64,000 nucleotides of DNA from Actinoplanes sp. TFC3 (GCF_001553785.1 NZ_LOJP01000001.1:5421925-5485924), one strand, 5' to 3'. Numbered from the stretch's first letter, positions 16,861 through 26,052 are shown. Notes: generated by a model not told the origin, from the letters alone. Numbers and translations: made by a program.

Positions 16861-18247
16861 CTCTCCGAGCGAACGGCTGAGTACCGGCGCCACGAGCGAT
16901 CCGGTACGGCAGGTCAGTGACACGATCTGGCGTGATCTGAGCCGTCACCGCGGAGTTCTCGATGCAACCGACCTGGGCACCGTCGCTCTTGTGCTTGTGT
17001 ATCTGCGGAGCCGTCCAGTGTGGGACGCGCTCGCGGATGGGACTTTCGACATAGAACAGGCGATCTACGCGGACGTGTCGGCGGACCAGCACGGTCCTCG
17101 AATCCTTCGCCCGGTCCTGGACCTAGTCCGCACCTCGGATGCGCGCCAGCTAGGAGCGCTCCTTCACCTGGTTGGCCGATACAACCTGGCGTCCGTGTCC
17201 TTCGCCCAGGTCTTCAGTACCTTGCTGGACCGGATGGCTCTGGATGGCGGACGCAAAGGGGCTGGGGAGTTTCACACGCCTCGATCGATTACCGACCTAG
17301 CCGCCGCGCTGCTCACGCCCGCCCCGAACAGCAGGATCTTCGATCCATGCTGCAAAGGGGGTGGATTCCTCGCGGCAATGCTCGACCGGATGACGTTCGA
17401 GCGGGAGGATGAAGGCCAGCCGCCGATGGCGTCGATCTCCGACTACTCCGCCCGCTCGTGCGCCTTGGCATATCTCAATCTGCGCATGAGAGGCGTAACC
17501 CCCGAGGTCCTACCGAGTCCGGCTGTCAGCCTGCGGGCTGGGGCAGCGAACCAGCAGTTTGATGTTGTCACGACGAATCCGCCGTTCAACCTCACCAACT
17601 GGAACCTCGATCAAGGCGTAGAGGGGCGGTGGAAGTACGGGCTGCCACCGGAACACAGTGGCAACTACGCCTGGTTACAGTACGTTGTCGCCTCGCTAGC
17701 TGACGGCGGTCGTGCGGCGGTCGTCATGCCGGGGGGAACCGGATTCTCAGAGAACCCGCAAGAGCGCAGCATCAGAAGTGCGATGGTCGAGGACGGTGTG
17801 ATCTCTGCTGTCATCGCACTTCCCGGCCAGATGTTCGCCAACACTGCCATCCCTGTCACGATGTGGCTGCTCGAGCGATCCACCGTCGCTAGACCTGATG
17901 CTGTGCTGTTTGTCGACGCCTCCGAGCTCGGGACTATGCAGGAGCGGGCCCGACGCTCTCTCACCGACACCGATATCGAAAGGATCGTGGAGGCATACGC
18001 CGCCTGGCGGGAACTACGGCTTAACGCAGTCCCGGGGTTCGCGGCCGCAGTGTCCATCGAGCAGCTCCGTGACTCCGAGTACAAGCTGAACCCTCGTGCC
18101 CACATGGTACCGATGGACGGGTCGCCGGACATCCATGAGCAGACTGTACGGGTGCGCGAGCTGGCGCTACAGCTGCGACGGCTTACAGAGCAGGCTGGCA
18201 ACGCTGACCGCGTCATCGAGGCGTACCTGGAGGAGCTGTCACTGTGA
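16853..18247 (+). CDS. HsdM-like N6-adenine DNA methylase with altered SAM motif
   Basis: Product 464 residues. Layout follows type I modification subunits: a helical N-terminal part with GEFHTPRSI near residue 145, SAM motif I at 164-172 and catalytic motif IV NPPF at 242-245, then a conserved VVMPGG segment. Motif I reads DPCCKGGGF where the family has DPACGTGGF, so two loop residues that normally hold S-adenosylmethionine are changed. Activity is therefore uncertain. Its stop overlaps the HsdS start by four bases. No HsdR gene is present in the window. It could be a solitary methylase, part of a BREX-like or DISARM-like arrangement missing pieces, or a catalytically dead DNA-binding partner. 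Confidence 0.75.
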   Translation: MSDSPSERLSTGATSDPVRQVSDTIWRDLSRHRGVLDATDLGTVALVLVYLRSRPVWDALADGTFDIEQAIYADVSADQHGPRILRPVLDLVRTSDARQLGALLHLVGRYNLASVSFAQVFSTLLDRMALDGGRKGAGEFHTPRSITDLAAALLTPAPNSRIFDPCCKGGGFLAAMLDRMTFEREDEGQPPMASISDYSARSCALAYLNLRMRGVTPEVLPSPAVSLRAGAANQQFDVVTTNPPFNLTNWNLDQGVEGRWKYGLPPEHSGNYAWLQYVVASLADGGRAAVVMPGGTGFSENPQERSIRSAMVEDGVISAVIALPGQMFANTAIPVTMWLLERSTVARPDAVLFVDASELGTMQERARRSLTDTDIERIVEAYAAWRELRLNAVPGFAAAVSIEQLRDSEYKLNPRAHMVPMDGSPDIHEQTVRVRELALQLRRLTEQAGNADRVIEAYLEELSL

Positions 18248-18873
18248 ACGCTCTTGTCGGTCCCGTGCCGGACAACTGGCGGGAAGTGCCACTCGTCGAA
18301 GTGTGCGATGTTGTTGCCGGCCCGTCGGCCAACCTGATGCGACCTGCTGAAGACGGCGTACCAGTCAAGGTAGTCGCGCCAAAGAACCTAGAACATGGCC
18401 GTGTCACCGGAAGCGTAACCGTACACGTGACGGATGAGGCGTCTAGCAGACTGGACCGCTATCGCGTCGCTCCGGGAGACCTTATCTGTGTACGGACCGG
18501 AGACCTCAGCAAGCAGGCGCGGGTCGACTCTGAGCAGGAAGGATGGGTCGTCGGCAACGCCTGCTTCAAGCTACGTCCAAGGCTCGACTCGCATTACCTG
18601 TTGCACTATCTGGCGCATCCAGTGATCCGAGAGTGGATCAGTCGGCACTCCTCCACCGCCACCGTACCGACACTGACGCTGAGTACGCTGCGAACCTTGC
18701 CCGTGCTGGTCCCGCCGCAGGAAGAACAGGTGAGGATCGGCACCATCCTGGGTGCGCTGGGTGACAAGGCTGCGGTACATCGGGAGATCGTCGCAGTCAC
18801 CGAAAACCTAGCCGATTCGTTGTTGCCCGTCCTATTAGCGAACCCGAACGGGGCGATCTCCTGGCCGGCGTAA
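18244..18873 (+). CDS. Half-length type I specificity subunit (HsdS-like)
   Basis: GTG start overlapping the methylase stop; 209 residues, about half a normal HsdS. One target-recognition domain is visible (DNWREVPLVEVCDVVAGPS, RVAPGDLICVRTGDL, later PTLTLSTLRTLPVLVPPQEE) and one helical spacer (IGTILGALGDKAAVHREIVA). Half subunits can dimerise and would then read a symmetric split site. The pairing with an HsdM-like protein supports the assignment. Nothing suggests truncation, since the stop comes after a complete spacer helix. Confidence 0.75.
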   Translation: MNALVGPVPDNWREVPLVEVCDVVAGPSANLMRPAEDGVPVKVVAPKNLEHGRVTGSVTVHVTDEASSRLDRYRVAPGDLICVRTGDLSKQARVDSEQEGWVVGNACFKLRPRLDSHYLLHYLAHPVIREWISRHSSTATVPTLTLSTLRTLPVLVPPQEEQVRIGTILGALGDKAAVHREIVAVTENLADSLLPVLLANPNGAISWPA

Positions 18874-19061
18874 CGGCTCCACCAAACCCGGGGAAGCCGC
18901 CTTGCATCGGACGAGCACCCTGTAGCGCGCGGGCAGTGCCAGAGATCTCGATACCCCGGGCGCTCTTTTGCTGTCTCAGGTGTCCAGCCTTGCCCGCGTT
19001 GCCGACGCGGAGTCGCACCTCAGGTCCAGTTTCTGTCAGTGGGCTAAACCATGATGGCGGG

Positions 19062-19769
19062 ATGGACACGACCCCTCCGGCGCACAGCGAACGTCGAGAA
19101 GCCCTGCAGACCATGACGGAGATGGTGCTGAACCTGGTGCCGGTCATCGGTGGCGCCTTCGCCGTGGCTCTGGAACAGCGCTTGAACGCAAAGGTGGATC
19201 GCCGGCGTGACGAGTGGCTGGGCGAGCTTGCCACAGGGCTGGAGGAACTCCGGGAGCGGTTCGACGGGTTCGACCCTGATGACCTGGCAGACAACGACAC
19301 TTTCGTCGACGCCGTGATGACAGCGACACGGATTGCGGCGCGTAACTCCCAGCGGGAGAAGCTCGACGCGCTGCGCAACGCTGTGCTGAATGCCGCTATG
19401 CCCGGGGCTCCGGACGAGGACGATCAGCATCGCTTCTTCACCTTGATCGATGACCTGACCCCAACTCATCTGCGGCTGCTGACGCTTCTCAGCGATCCGC
19501 CGGGCTGGTTCGACCGCACAGGCCTGGAACGCCCGCAGTTCGCGATGTCGTCGAATCGCACGGTATTGGTGCAGGCCGGGATGCCAGAGCTGGCCGCAAA
19601 GGGTGACGACATGATCAAGCGGTTCTACGGCGACCTCGAACGCTGGGACCTCGTCAGTGGAGGCATCTCCGGCATGATGTCGGGCAACGCCGCCTTCAAC
19701 GTCGCGACGAACGACTACGCCGCCTCCTTCCTCGCATTCATCACCGATCCTCGGGCGACAGTCGCATGA
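19062..19769 (+). CDS. Hypothetical protein, defence-neighbour type
   Basis: Start ATG 19062 chosen because upstream codons look non-coding; 235 residues. The N-terminal half has a weakly hydrophobic helix (LVPVIGGAFAVALEQRLNAKV), followed by a long charged helix (RRRDEWLGELATGLEEL). The second half (LIDDLTPTHLRLLTLLSDPP) looks like a compact helical domain ending in a small strand-rich part. The VP.IGG...ALEQRL opening recurs, from memory, in unnamed proteins near bacterial defence genes. No function can be assigned. Confidence 0.55.
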   Translation: MDTTPPAHSERREALQTMTEMVLNLVPVIGGAFAVALEQRLNAKVDRRRDEWLGELATGLEELRERFDGFDPDDLADNDTFVDAVMTATRIAARNSQREKLDALRNAVLNAAMPGAPDEDDQHRFFTLIDDLTPTHLRLLTLLSDPPGWFDRTGLERPQFAMSSNRTVLVQAGMPELAAKGDDMIKRFYGDLERWDLVSGGISGMMSGNAAFNVATNDYAASFLAFITDPRATVA

Positions 19770-19870
19770 CATGCCTAAGGACGCAGGCCGCAGCTTGGGC
19801 GTCACAGAGAAGCCGTTCAAGAAGCCGGGAGGCTCAGCGAAGAAGATGCTCGTGAGACCTTCGCGCTTGA

Positions 19871-20047
19871 CGACTGCGTAACGATGACAAGAGTCGACAA
19901 CCTACGCTCCTCGACTATCGCCATCCCTGGGCTGTCAACAGTTGTCGGCCCTACGCGTTGACCTGCGCGAACGCCGCAAGAAGGTGATCATCACTTGTCA
20001 TCGCCGACCAGTCATTGGTAGGAATTTTCGGGGGGTAAACGGGGGCT
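19871..20047. repeat. Attachment-like repeat R4 (island/island junction)
   Basis: Left arm GACTGCGTAACGATGACAAG, core CCTACGCT at 19901-19908, G-rich box TTTTCGGGGGGTAAACGGGGG at 20025-20045; the core-to-box distance is again 124 bases. It marks the left limit of the island that carries the insertion sequences and the peptide cluster. Confidence 0.75.
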
Positions 20048-20253
20048 GCCCACCGCCGCGCAGCGACCGCATCCCAGGCTGGCGCAGGTTGGTGCCCCGG
20101 CCGGACACCTCACAGACATACAACGATGTCCGGCAATCGGGCAGTAATTGATCTGAGTGCAAGCTACATGATGCTCACCCACTACCGCCTGGGCCAGCGT
20201 CGTCACCATGTGTGTGACACTCGGCCTCAGCGGCATCATGCGATCATCTTGGG

Positions 20254-21992
20254 GTGCTCCAGGTCATCACGGGGATGTACTTCGGTGACGTCGCGCTGAA
20301 TGCGACGGAGCATCGCCGAACCCTCTACACCAACGCGGACTCTCGGTGGTCGGGCCGGTCGACCTGCCCGTGGGCAGCCTGACACCGGCGACCGACACGG
20401 AGGTCGTCAACACTGTCTTGCTTGAGTACACCGAGCGGTTGGAAGCCGTCCTGCCCGACGGCACCGAGGACTTCATGATCTCGACTGGTGGAGACGAGAT
20501 CGCCGACGATCTGGCCGTTGTGCTGTCGTTCGCCTTGAACGCTACGTTCACCCCGATTCGTGAGAAGGCCGACCGCCTGATCAAAAAGCCCTCGGAGTCA
20601 ACCCGACGGTTGGTGCCCGCAGACGTCCTACCCAGTACGTTCACGCCGCGTCTCGTCCTGCGCGCCGCCGACGTCGAGGCTTTGCTCGCCTTCACAACGA
20701 GCTTGCTCGCGCTCAACCGTAAAGTTTATGAGCAGGCCATGCGAGCGATGCGCCGCATCGTCACCGCCAGCGAGCGCATCGCCGAAGACCCCACACTCGC
20801 CTACACCGACTACGTCGCGGCGCTGGAATCCTTGTCGGCGGACACCGTGGTCCCTGATTCAGGGTGGGACCGTTACCCGCACGAGAAGAAGAAGATCCTC
20901 GACCCGGTGCTCGCCAAGCTGCCCGAGGAACAAACCACCGAGATGCGCTCGGCGATCCTGAAGGCTGATAAGGCGGGCATTGCCGCCCGATATAAGGCGT
21001 TTATGGATAGCCACCTTCGCCCCAGCTTTTTCCGCGAGGAAGCCGTCGGTGTGGTTCGGCCCGTGACCGGGGCCGCCCTGCCGTTGCTGGTCGCCCAGTC
21101 GTACACCACCCGTTCGAAAAGCGTCCACGAGCTCAGGGAACTGCGCCGGGAGACTTGGCTGCATGCCGGTGGCGCCCACACTGTCGATGTGCCGGACGTC
21201 GGGCTGATGCTCACCCACGAGGGCCTCAACCGGCTGGCGCGGCACGTGGTCCGGACCTTCGTCCAGCGAGGCTCGACCGAAGTCGACCGCGCCTACCGGT
21301 GGCGTGATCACCTGCCCAACGTCATCCAGGTCCGGTTGGCTCCGGAGTTCTACCTGGGACACCCCGAAGCGATGACGAAGTCCACCGCTGGCGCCAGGGC
21401 CGGCGAGTTCTTCGGCTACATCATCGAGGTCCTAGCCGGACGCGACGAGCATCTGCGCGTCGACATGCGCCCGGTACTCGAACGAATCGAACTCGCGTTG
21501 GCCACGCACCGCAAGCGCGTGGTCCGCGAGCCGATGCTGGCGATCTACCTGCTATGGCACCGGCTAATGGAAGCCCAGTTCCACCGTCCCGCGCCTGACA
21601 AGGTGCTCACGGCGGCGCTTACAGAACTGCAGGAACCGAGCATGTTCGCGTTCACCGCCGGGGTTCTGCTGGGCAGCACCCCGCCATGGTCCGTCGACGA
21701 CCTGTGTGATCTCGCCGAGCAACGGTACGAGGACATGCGCCGGCGCCAGCCCGTCGAGTTGCCCCCGCGGGTAGACGCCGCGCTTTGGACGCTCGTCGCG
21801 CAGCGCCTGCGGGATGACGGCGCACCCACAACACTGATCTGCGCAGCGATCGACCGGGCGGTGAAGTGCTCGCCGGGCGACGAGGACGTCATGGGACTCG
21901 AACAATGGTTTACCTCCGGTCGATTGGACGATCTCGACCTGCAGGCGTTGATCCTCGGCCGCTCACCGCTTAAGCGCTCGGTTACGCCCTAG
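20254..21992 (+). CDS. Hypothetical large helical protein, apparent frameshift near its start
   Basis: The main frame, 20346-21992, gives 548 helical, charged residues without a motif I recognise (for example RPVTGAALPLLVAQSYTTRS and LLWHRLMEAQFH). It lacks a natural start. A second frame from GTG 20254 reads VLQVITGMYFGDVALNATEH and RRTLYTNAD, and would continue smoothly as LSVVGPVDLPVGSLTPATD in the main frame if one base were added near 20338. I infer the true gene starts at 20254 or ATG 20275 and carries a one-base deletion, real or a sequencing error. If the deletion is real, only a shortened protein from the GTG at 20346 could be made. It is the first gene after repeat R4. Confidence 0.6.
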
Positions 21993-22093
21993 CGGAGGAG
22001 TGAGCGGCCGGGCGCCGTCAAGCCCCCGCACAGAACGGCCATGGCCAGTGCAGCATTCAGAATGCTCGGCCTCGCGGCAGGCTAGGGCTAGCC

Positions 22094-22693
22094 TTGGAAG
22101 CCGTGGATGCGGACACGTTGAGCGCTGTCGGATCGATTTCCAGCGCTGGCACGGCGGTTGTAGCACTCGGTATCGCGGTTTTGGCTTGGCGTACTGCGAA
22201 CAGTTCCACGCGAGCTGCTGAGGCGCTAACCCGGATCGAGGCAGATCGTCGACACGCTGAAATGCGGCCGCAGCTCAAGGTGACCGCCGAGACGCTTGGT
22301 GAGCTGGACGGCGGTGATGACAGCTCCAGGATTCTCTACGTGAAGCTTGTGGGACCGCCTGCGCTGGAGTATCTCGACTCAATTGATGTGAAGGTGCTGC
22401 CGTTGGCGGTGCCCGTGCCGAACGCCGACGGCAAGATTGAGTACGAGGAAGAAAACTGGCCCTTCCTCTTTGTGCAAGACCCGCCGAAAGGGCCTCACTC
22501 ATCCCAGGAGCGGATCGGCAAGATCAGGGTCAGCCAAAGGCGCGGATGCTTCATGGTTACTCCACCCGACGGGGACTGGTTGATCGGCATCGCGGACGAT
22601 GAGCTGGAAGTTGAGTTGACCTGCCGACGTGGCGGTTATAAGCCATGGATCACGACGACCACAGTGGGCGTGCCGCGTCCTAACGGGAAATGA
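22094..22693 (+). CDS. Membrane-anchored hypothetical protein
   Basis: TTG 22094 (or GTG 22103) starts a 199-residue product. A single membrane helix lies at about residues 12-32 (GSISSAGTAVVALGIAVLAW), followed by a charged helix (RAAEALTRIEADRRHAEMRP). The C-terminal 140 residues look like a beta-sandwich (RILYVKLVGPPALEYLD, DDELEVELTCRRG). This TM-plus-sandwich layout is common in unnamed actinobacterial proteins and gives no function. Confidence 0.6.
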   Translation: MEAVDADTLSAVGSISSAGTAVVALGIAVLAWRTANSSTRAAEALTRIEADRRHAEMRPQLKVTAETLGELDGGDDSSRILYVKLVGPPALEYLDSIDVKVLPLAVPVPNADGKIEYEEENWPFLFVQDPPKGPHSSQERIGKIRVSQRRGCFMVTPPDGDWLIGIADDELEVELTCRRGGYKPWITTTTVGVPRPNGK

Positions 22694-22811
22694 TCTAGGC
22701 GCTGGTCGACAGCACCCGCAAACCATCGGATTACAACTTCCGCATCGCTTCATGGCGCAAGGTGTAGCCGGATAGCGCAGGACATCAGGCCGACCTGAAG
22801 TCTGGTCGCGG

Positions 22812-23519
22812 TCAGTCGGTGAGGGCCCGCCGTGCTCCCGGTAGCAGACCCACCAACTCACGAAGTGCCGCCTGGCGGCCGAGCAGATCGAAGGCGCGCG
22901 CCGCCGGGTATACGAGCGCATCGGTGGTCACTGACAGTGCCAACCGCAGGAAGTCTCGTGGTGTTCGTGGCATCCATTCCCGGCTTCCGTCCGGGTTCTC
23001 AATCTCTTCATAGCCGTAGGAGAGTCGCCAGAACTCCATGTGGGAAGCGCCGCAGATGAAGGCGTAGGGCCCCTTGTCCTCCGCGTGGCCGATGTCGCCC
23101 ATGAACCGGGCGACGCGGTCGGTGTAGCCCGTCTTCCGCTGGCCTTCGCAGCCAACCCATACGCCCTTATGGCTGTGGTCTGGGCGAAGGCCCAGCTCAC
23201 GCTCGTAGAGCGCGACCATGTCGTCGACGGTTTGACCGTATCCAGAGCCAAGTTGCACTTGCAGCTTGGCGGCGGTGCCCTGCAGCGCACAGGCGCTTTG
23301 CCGGCGCAACACATACAAGCGGGCCATCCGCGCCCGCCCGCCGATGCCGGGCTCGAGCAGCCACCACACCTGCGCCGCGGACTCCAGCACACTGCGGACC
23401 AAGGTCTCGATGGCCAGCCCGGACGACGCCCCGGACACGAGCAGCGTCCGGACCACGTTAGCGCTATCCAGCCCGGCGTCGGTCAGCAACGCGGCCGCCG
23501 CAACAACGTCCAGCGCCAC
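22812..23519 (-). CDS. Hypothetical helical protein, possibly 5'-truncated by the IS21 element
   Basis: The frame from GTG 23519 gives 235 residues, beginning in a helical region (VRSVLESAAQVWWLLEPG, ARMARLYVLRRQSACAL) and ending LVGLLPGARRALTD. No family assigned. The same frame stays open upstream through sequence of coding character (SEASHNITGAAAESRPDG, QPWGSS) to about 23625, where the IS element starts, without a start codon. The insertion may therefore have removed the original N-terminus, with the downstream GTG as a fallback start. Confidence 0.5.
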   Translation of the reverse strand: MALDVVAAAALLTDAGLDSANVVRTLLVSGASSGLAIETLVRSVLESAAQVWWLLEPGIGGRARMARLYVLRRQSACALQGTAAKLQVQLGSGYGQTVDDMVALYERELGLRPDHSHKGVWVGCEGQRKTGYTDRVARFMGDIGHAEDKGPYAFICGASHMEFWRLSYGYEEIENPDGSREWMPRTPRDFLRLALSVTTDALVYPAARAFDLLGRQAALRELVGLLPGARRALTD

Positions 23520-23625
23520 CGATGACCCCCACGGCTGGCCGTCAGGGCGTGATTCGGCTGCGGCACCGGTGATGTTGTGGCTGGCTTCGGACTGCCAGCA
23601 CGGCCCCCTGTCGGCGTACGGCTAG

Positions 23626-23659
23626 GAGTGCAGAGCCGCGTACGGCTGAACGTGCAGAG
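23626..23659. repeat. Left terminal repeat of the IS21-family element
   Basis: GAGTGCAGAG, four bases, GTACGGCTGA, three bases, TGCAGAG. The same pattern occurs inverted at 26171-26204, differing only in the spacers. Two TGCAGAG copies inside one end fit the multiple transposase sites of IS21 elements. Confidence 0.8.
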
Positions 23660-23743
23660 GTGAGCACAAGTTGTCCGTCGTACGTTAAATGCTGGGCGTG
23701 ACGCTGTCCTGGTCGTTGTCGGGCAGATGTTGGGCGGCTGGCG

Positions 23744-25156
23744 ATGGGGGCGTTGGATGAGCAGCGGTGGCTGGACGTGCGCCGGTTCCGGGCCTTGCAC
23801 CAGGCCGGTGCGAGCGTCTCGGAGATCGCCCGCGAGACGGGCCTGAACTGGCGGACGGTCAAGAAGTATCTGGCTATGATCTGACGCCGCCGCCGCCGCC
23901 GCAGCGGCGGGGCAGGCCGGCTCGTGGGCAGGTGATCGACGCGTTCGCGCATGTCGTTGACGCGTGGCTGCGGGCGGAGTTGCTGCTCAAGGGCACGGTG
24001 ATCCATGAACGGCTGGTCGAGCAGTACGGATTCACCGGCGACTACCAGCGGGTGAAGCTGTATCTGCAGCAGGCCAGGCCAGGCCAGGCCGCGGATCGCG
24101 GCCGAGCTGGGAATCAGCCCGGACCAGTTGGCCGGGCTGCACCGCCGGTTCGAGGTCATCCCGGGTGCTCAAGCCCAGGTCGACTGGGGCGACGAAGGTG
24201 CCATCCTCGCCCACGTCGGGATCCCGAAGGTCTACTCGTTCTACATGGTGCTCTCGTACTCCCGAGACCCGTTCTGCTGCTTCACCACCAGCCAGGACCT
24301 AGCCGCGTTCTGGGGCGCCCACCGGCTGGCGTTCGCCCACTTCGGCGGGGTGCCTGGCTCGATCGTCTACGACCGGACCAAGACCGTGGTCCGCCGGCAC
24401 GTCGCCCCTGGCCAGGCGGTCCCGCTGCATCCCGAAGCGGTCGGGTTCGCCGGGCACTACGACTTCGACATCGACGTGCTCGCGGCCTACCGGCCGACCG
24501 GCAAAGGCCGGGTGGAACGGCAAGTCACCATCGTGCGGGACCACGTCCTGGCAGGGCGGGCGTTCTCGTCGCTGGCCGAGATCGACGCCGCGTTCATGGC
24601 GTGGGTGCCGCAGCGTCGCGGACTGCGGCACCGGACCCACGGTGAGATCATCGGGGTCCGGGCGGTCCGTGACCACGAGGCACTACGGCCGATCCCGGCC
24701 AAGCCGTATGTCGTCGCCGACCGGCATCTTCGGCACGTCGGCAAGGACTGCCTGGTCGCCTACGCCGGCAACCTCTACTCGGTGCCGGCCCACAAGGTCC
24801 GCCACCGCCAGCTGGTCGAGATCCGCGCGACCGCCGCCAGCCCAGAGCGGACCACCCTGCTGGCCACCCACTCCAGGGCGGTCGGCCGCGGCGCCCGCAT
24901 CGTCGACGAGGCGCACTGGGACGGTCTGCCCGATGGCCACACCCGCGCGGTCACCACCGGCGATCCCCTCGATCCGGTGCCACAGCCACGCCGTCATCCC
25001 AGCCCGGGCAGCGACCGCGGACCGCTGCAAAACCTGCTCACCCGGGCGGCCGCGCAGGTCATCGTCGAGGCCAGGCCTCTGTCGGTCTATGAGCAGATCG
25101 CTGCGGCCAGCCCGTTCACCAACCGCCCACACCTGAAGGACTTCTCTCGTGACTGA
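23744..25156 (+). pseudogene. istA: IS21 transposase IstA, two frameshifts
   Basis: ATG 23744 opens with an HTH (RRFRALHQAGASVSEIAR, ETGLNWRTVKKYLA) and then stops at about 23883. The continuation is one frame away (PPPPPQRRGRPARGQVIDAF to KLYLQQARP). A second shift at about 24085 lies in a CCAGG tandem run, a typical slippage site. The rest reads in a third frame as the DDE integrase core (AQVDWGDEGAILA, SIVYDRTKTVV, GKGRVERQV) to the stop at 25156. IS21 does not use programmed shifts at such places, so the gene appears dead unless both breaks are sequencing errors. Confidence 0.75.
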
Positions 25157-25910
25157 GCTGGTCAGCAACCGCATCGAAGCCAGCGCCACCAAGCTCGGGC
25201 TGCCGCACCTGGCCAAGACGCTGCATGAGCTCGCCCGCCGCGCCGACACCGCCGCCATGGGCAACCTCGACTTCCTCGACCTGATCCTGCAAGAGGAACT
25301 CGCCGTCAAAGATGAACGCCGCTACCGCGCCGGACTGCGCCTGTCGAAGCTGCCGCACCACAAGACCCTCGACGACGACGACTTCGCCTACCAACCCGAC
25401 CTGGACCCCCGCAAAGTCCGCGACCTCTCCACCCTCGTATTCGTGCAGGCCAAAGCCAACGTCGCCCTGCTCGGACCACCCGGAGTCGGCAAGACCCACA
25501 TCGCCGTCGCGCTCGCGGTCGCCGCCTGCCGGGCCGGGTTCACCGTCTACTTCACCACCCTCGATGATCTGGTCCGCCAGCTCAAAGCCGCCGACGCGAT
25601 CGGCTGGCTCACCCGCAAACTGCGCACCTACCTGCGCCCCCACGTCCTCGTGATCGATGGAGTCGGCTACCAGCCCCTCGAACGGCCCGAGGCCAACCTG
25701 GTTTTCCAGGTCATCTCAAAAAGGTACGAAAAAGGCTCTACGCTGCTCACCTCAAACAAAGGCTTCGGCGAATGGGGCCAGGTCTTCGGCGATGAGGTCC
25801 TGGCCACCGCCATCCTCGACCGGCTGCTGCACCACTGCGGCGTCGTCCCGATCAACGGGCCCAGCTACCGGCTCAAGAACCGCCTAACCGCGATCGAGAA
25901 CGTCGCCTGA
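25149..25910 (+). CDS. istB: IS21 helper ATPase IstB
   Basis: GTG start overlapping the istA end by eight bases; 253 residues, normal length. AAA+ ATPase that assembles on target DNA and activates IstA. Walker A is GPPGVGKTH, complete. Walker B reads VLVIDGVGYQPL where the family usually has IDE(V/L)GY, so the catalytic Glu is Gly here. The sensor region (LTSNKGFGEWGQVFGD) is intact. The altered Walker B suggests impaired hydrolysis and fits an element that is decaying. Confidence 0.85.
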   Translation: MTELVSNRIEASATKLGLPHLAKTLHELARRADTAAMGNLDFLDLILQEELAVKDERRYRAGLRLSKLPHHKTLDDDDFAYQPDLDPRKVRDLSTLVFVQAKANVALLGPPGVGKTHIAVALAVAACRAGFTVYFTTLDDLVRQLKAADAIGWLTRKLRTYLRPHVLVIDGVGYQPLERPEANLVFQVISKRYEKGSTLLTSNKGFGEWGQVFGDEVLATAILDRLLHHCGVVPINGPSYRLKNRLTAIENVA

Positions 25911-25950
25911 ACACCCAGCAACGTCCGCGGCTCACAGCCGCCGACCAGCA

Positions 25951-26052
25951 TCAACGCCCATCACGGCCTCTGCGATAAGAGGCGACGAGCCAGCCGACAA
26001 ATACAACCAGCAGCAAGACCACCACAACAACGCTGATATGCCAGGGCTTCAT
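25951..26052 (-). CDS. Possible 33-residue membrane peptide inside the IS21 right end
   Basis: ATG 26052 with GGGAG about six bases upstream; the product MKPWHISVVVVVLLLVVFVG plus a basic tail (SYRRGRDGR) is a clean single membrane span. It faces against istAB. Passenger peptides are unusual in IS21, and it could also be a chance frame. Confidence 0.35.
   Translation of the reverse strand: MKPWHISVVVVVLLLVVFVGWLVASYRRGRDGR

Noticed and set aside
16853-18873. A normal type I restriction-modification system
   Set aside because: No HsdR in the window, methylase motif I altered and HsdS only half length.
24060-24100. CCAGG tandem run as a regulatory or recombination repeat
   Set aside because: It lies within istA and explains a frameshift by slippage; only a few short units.
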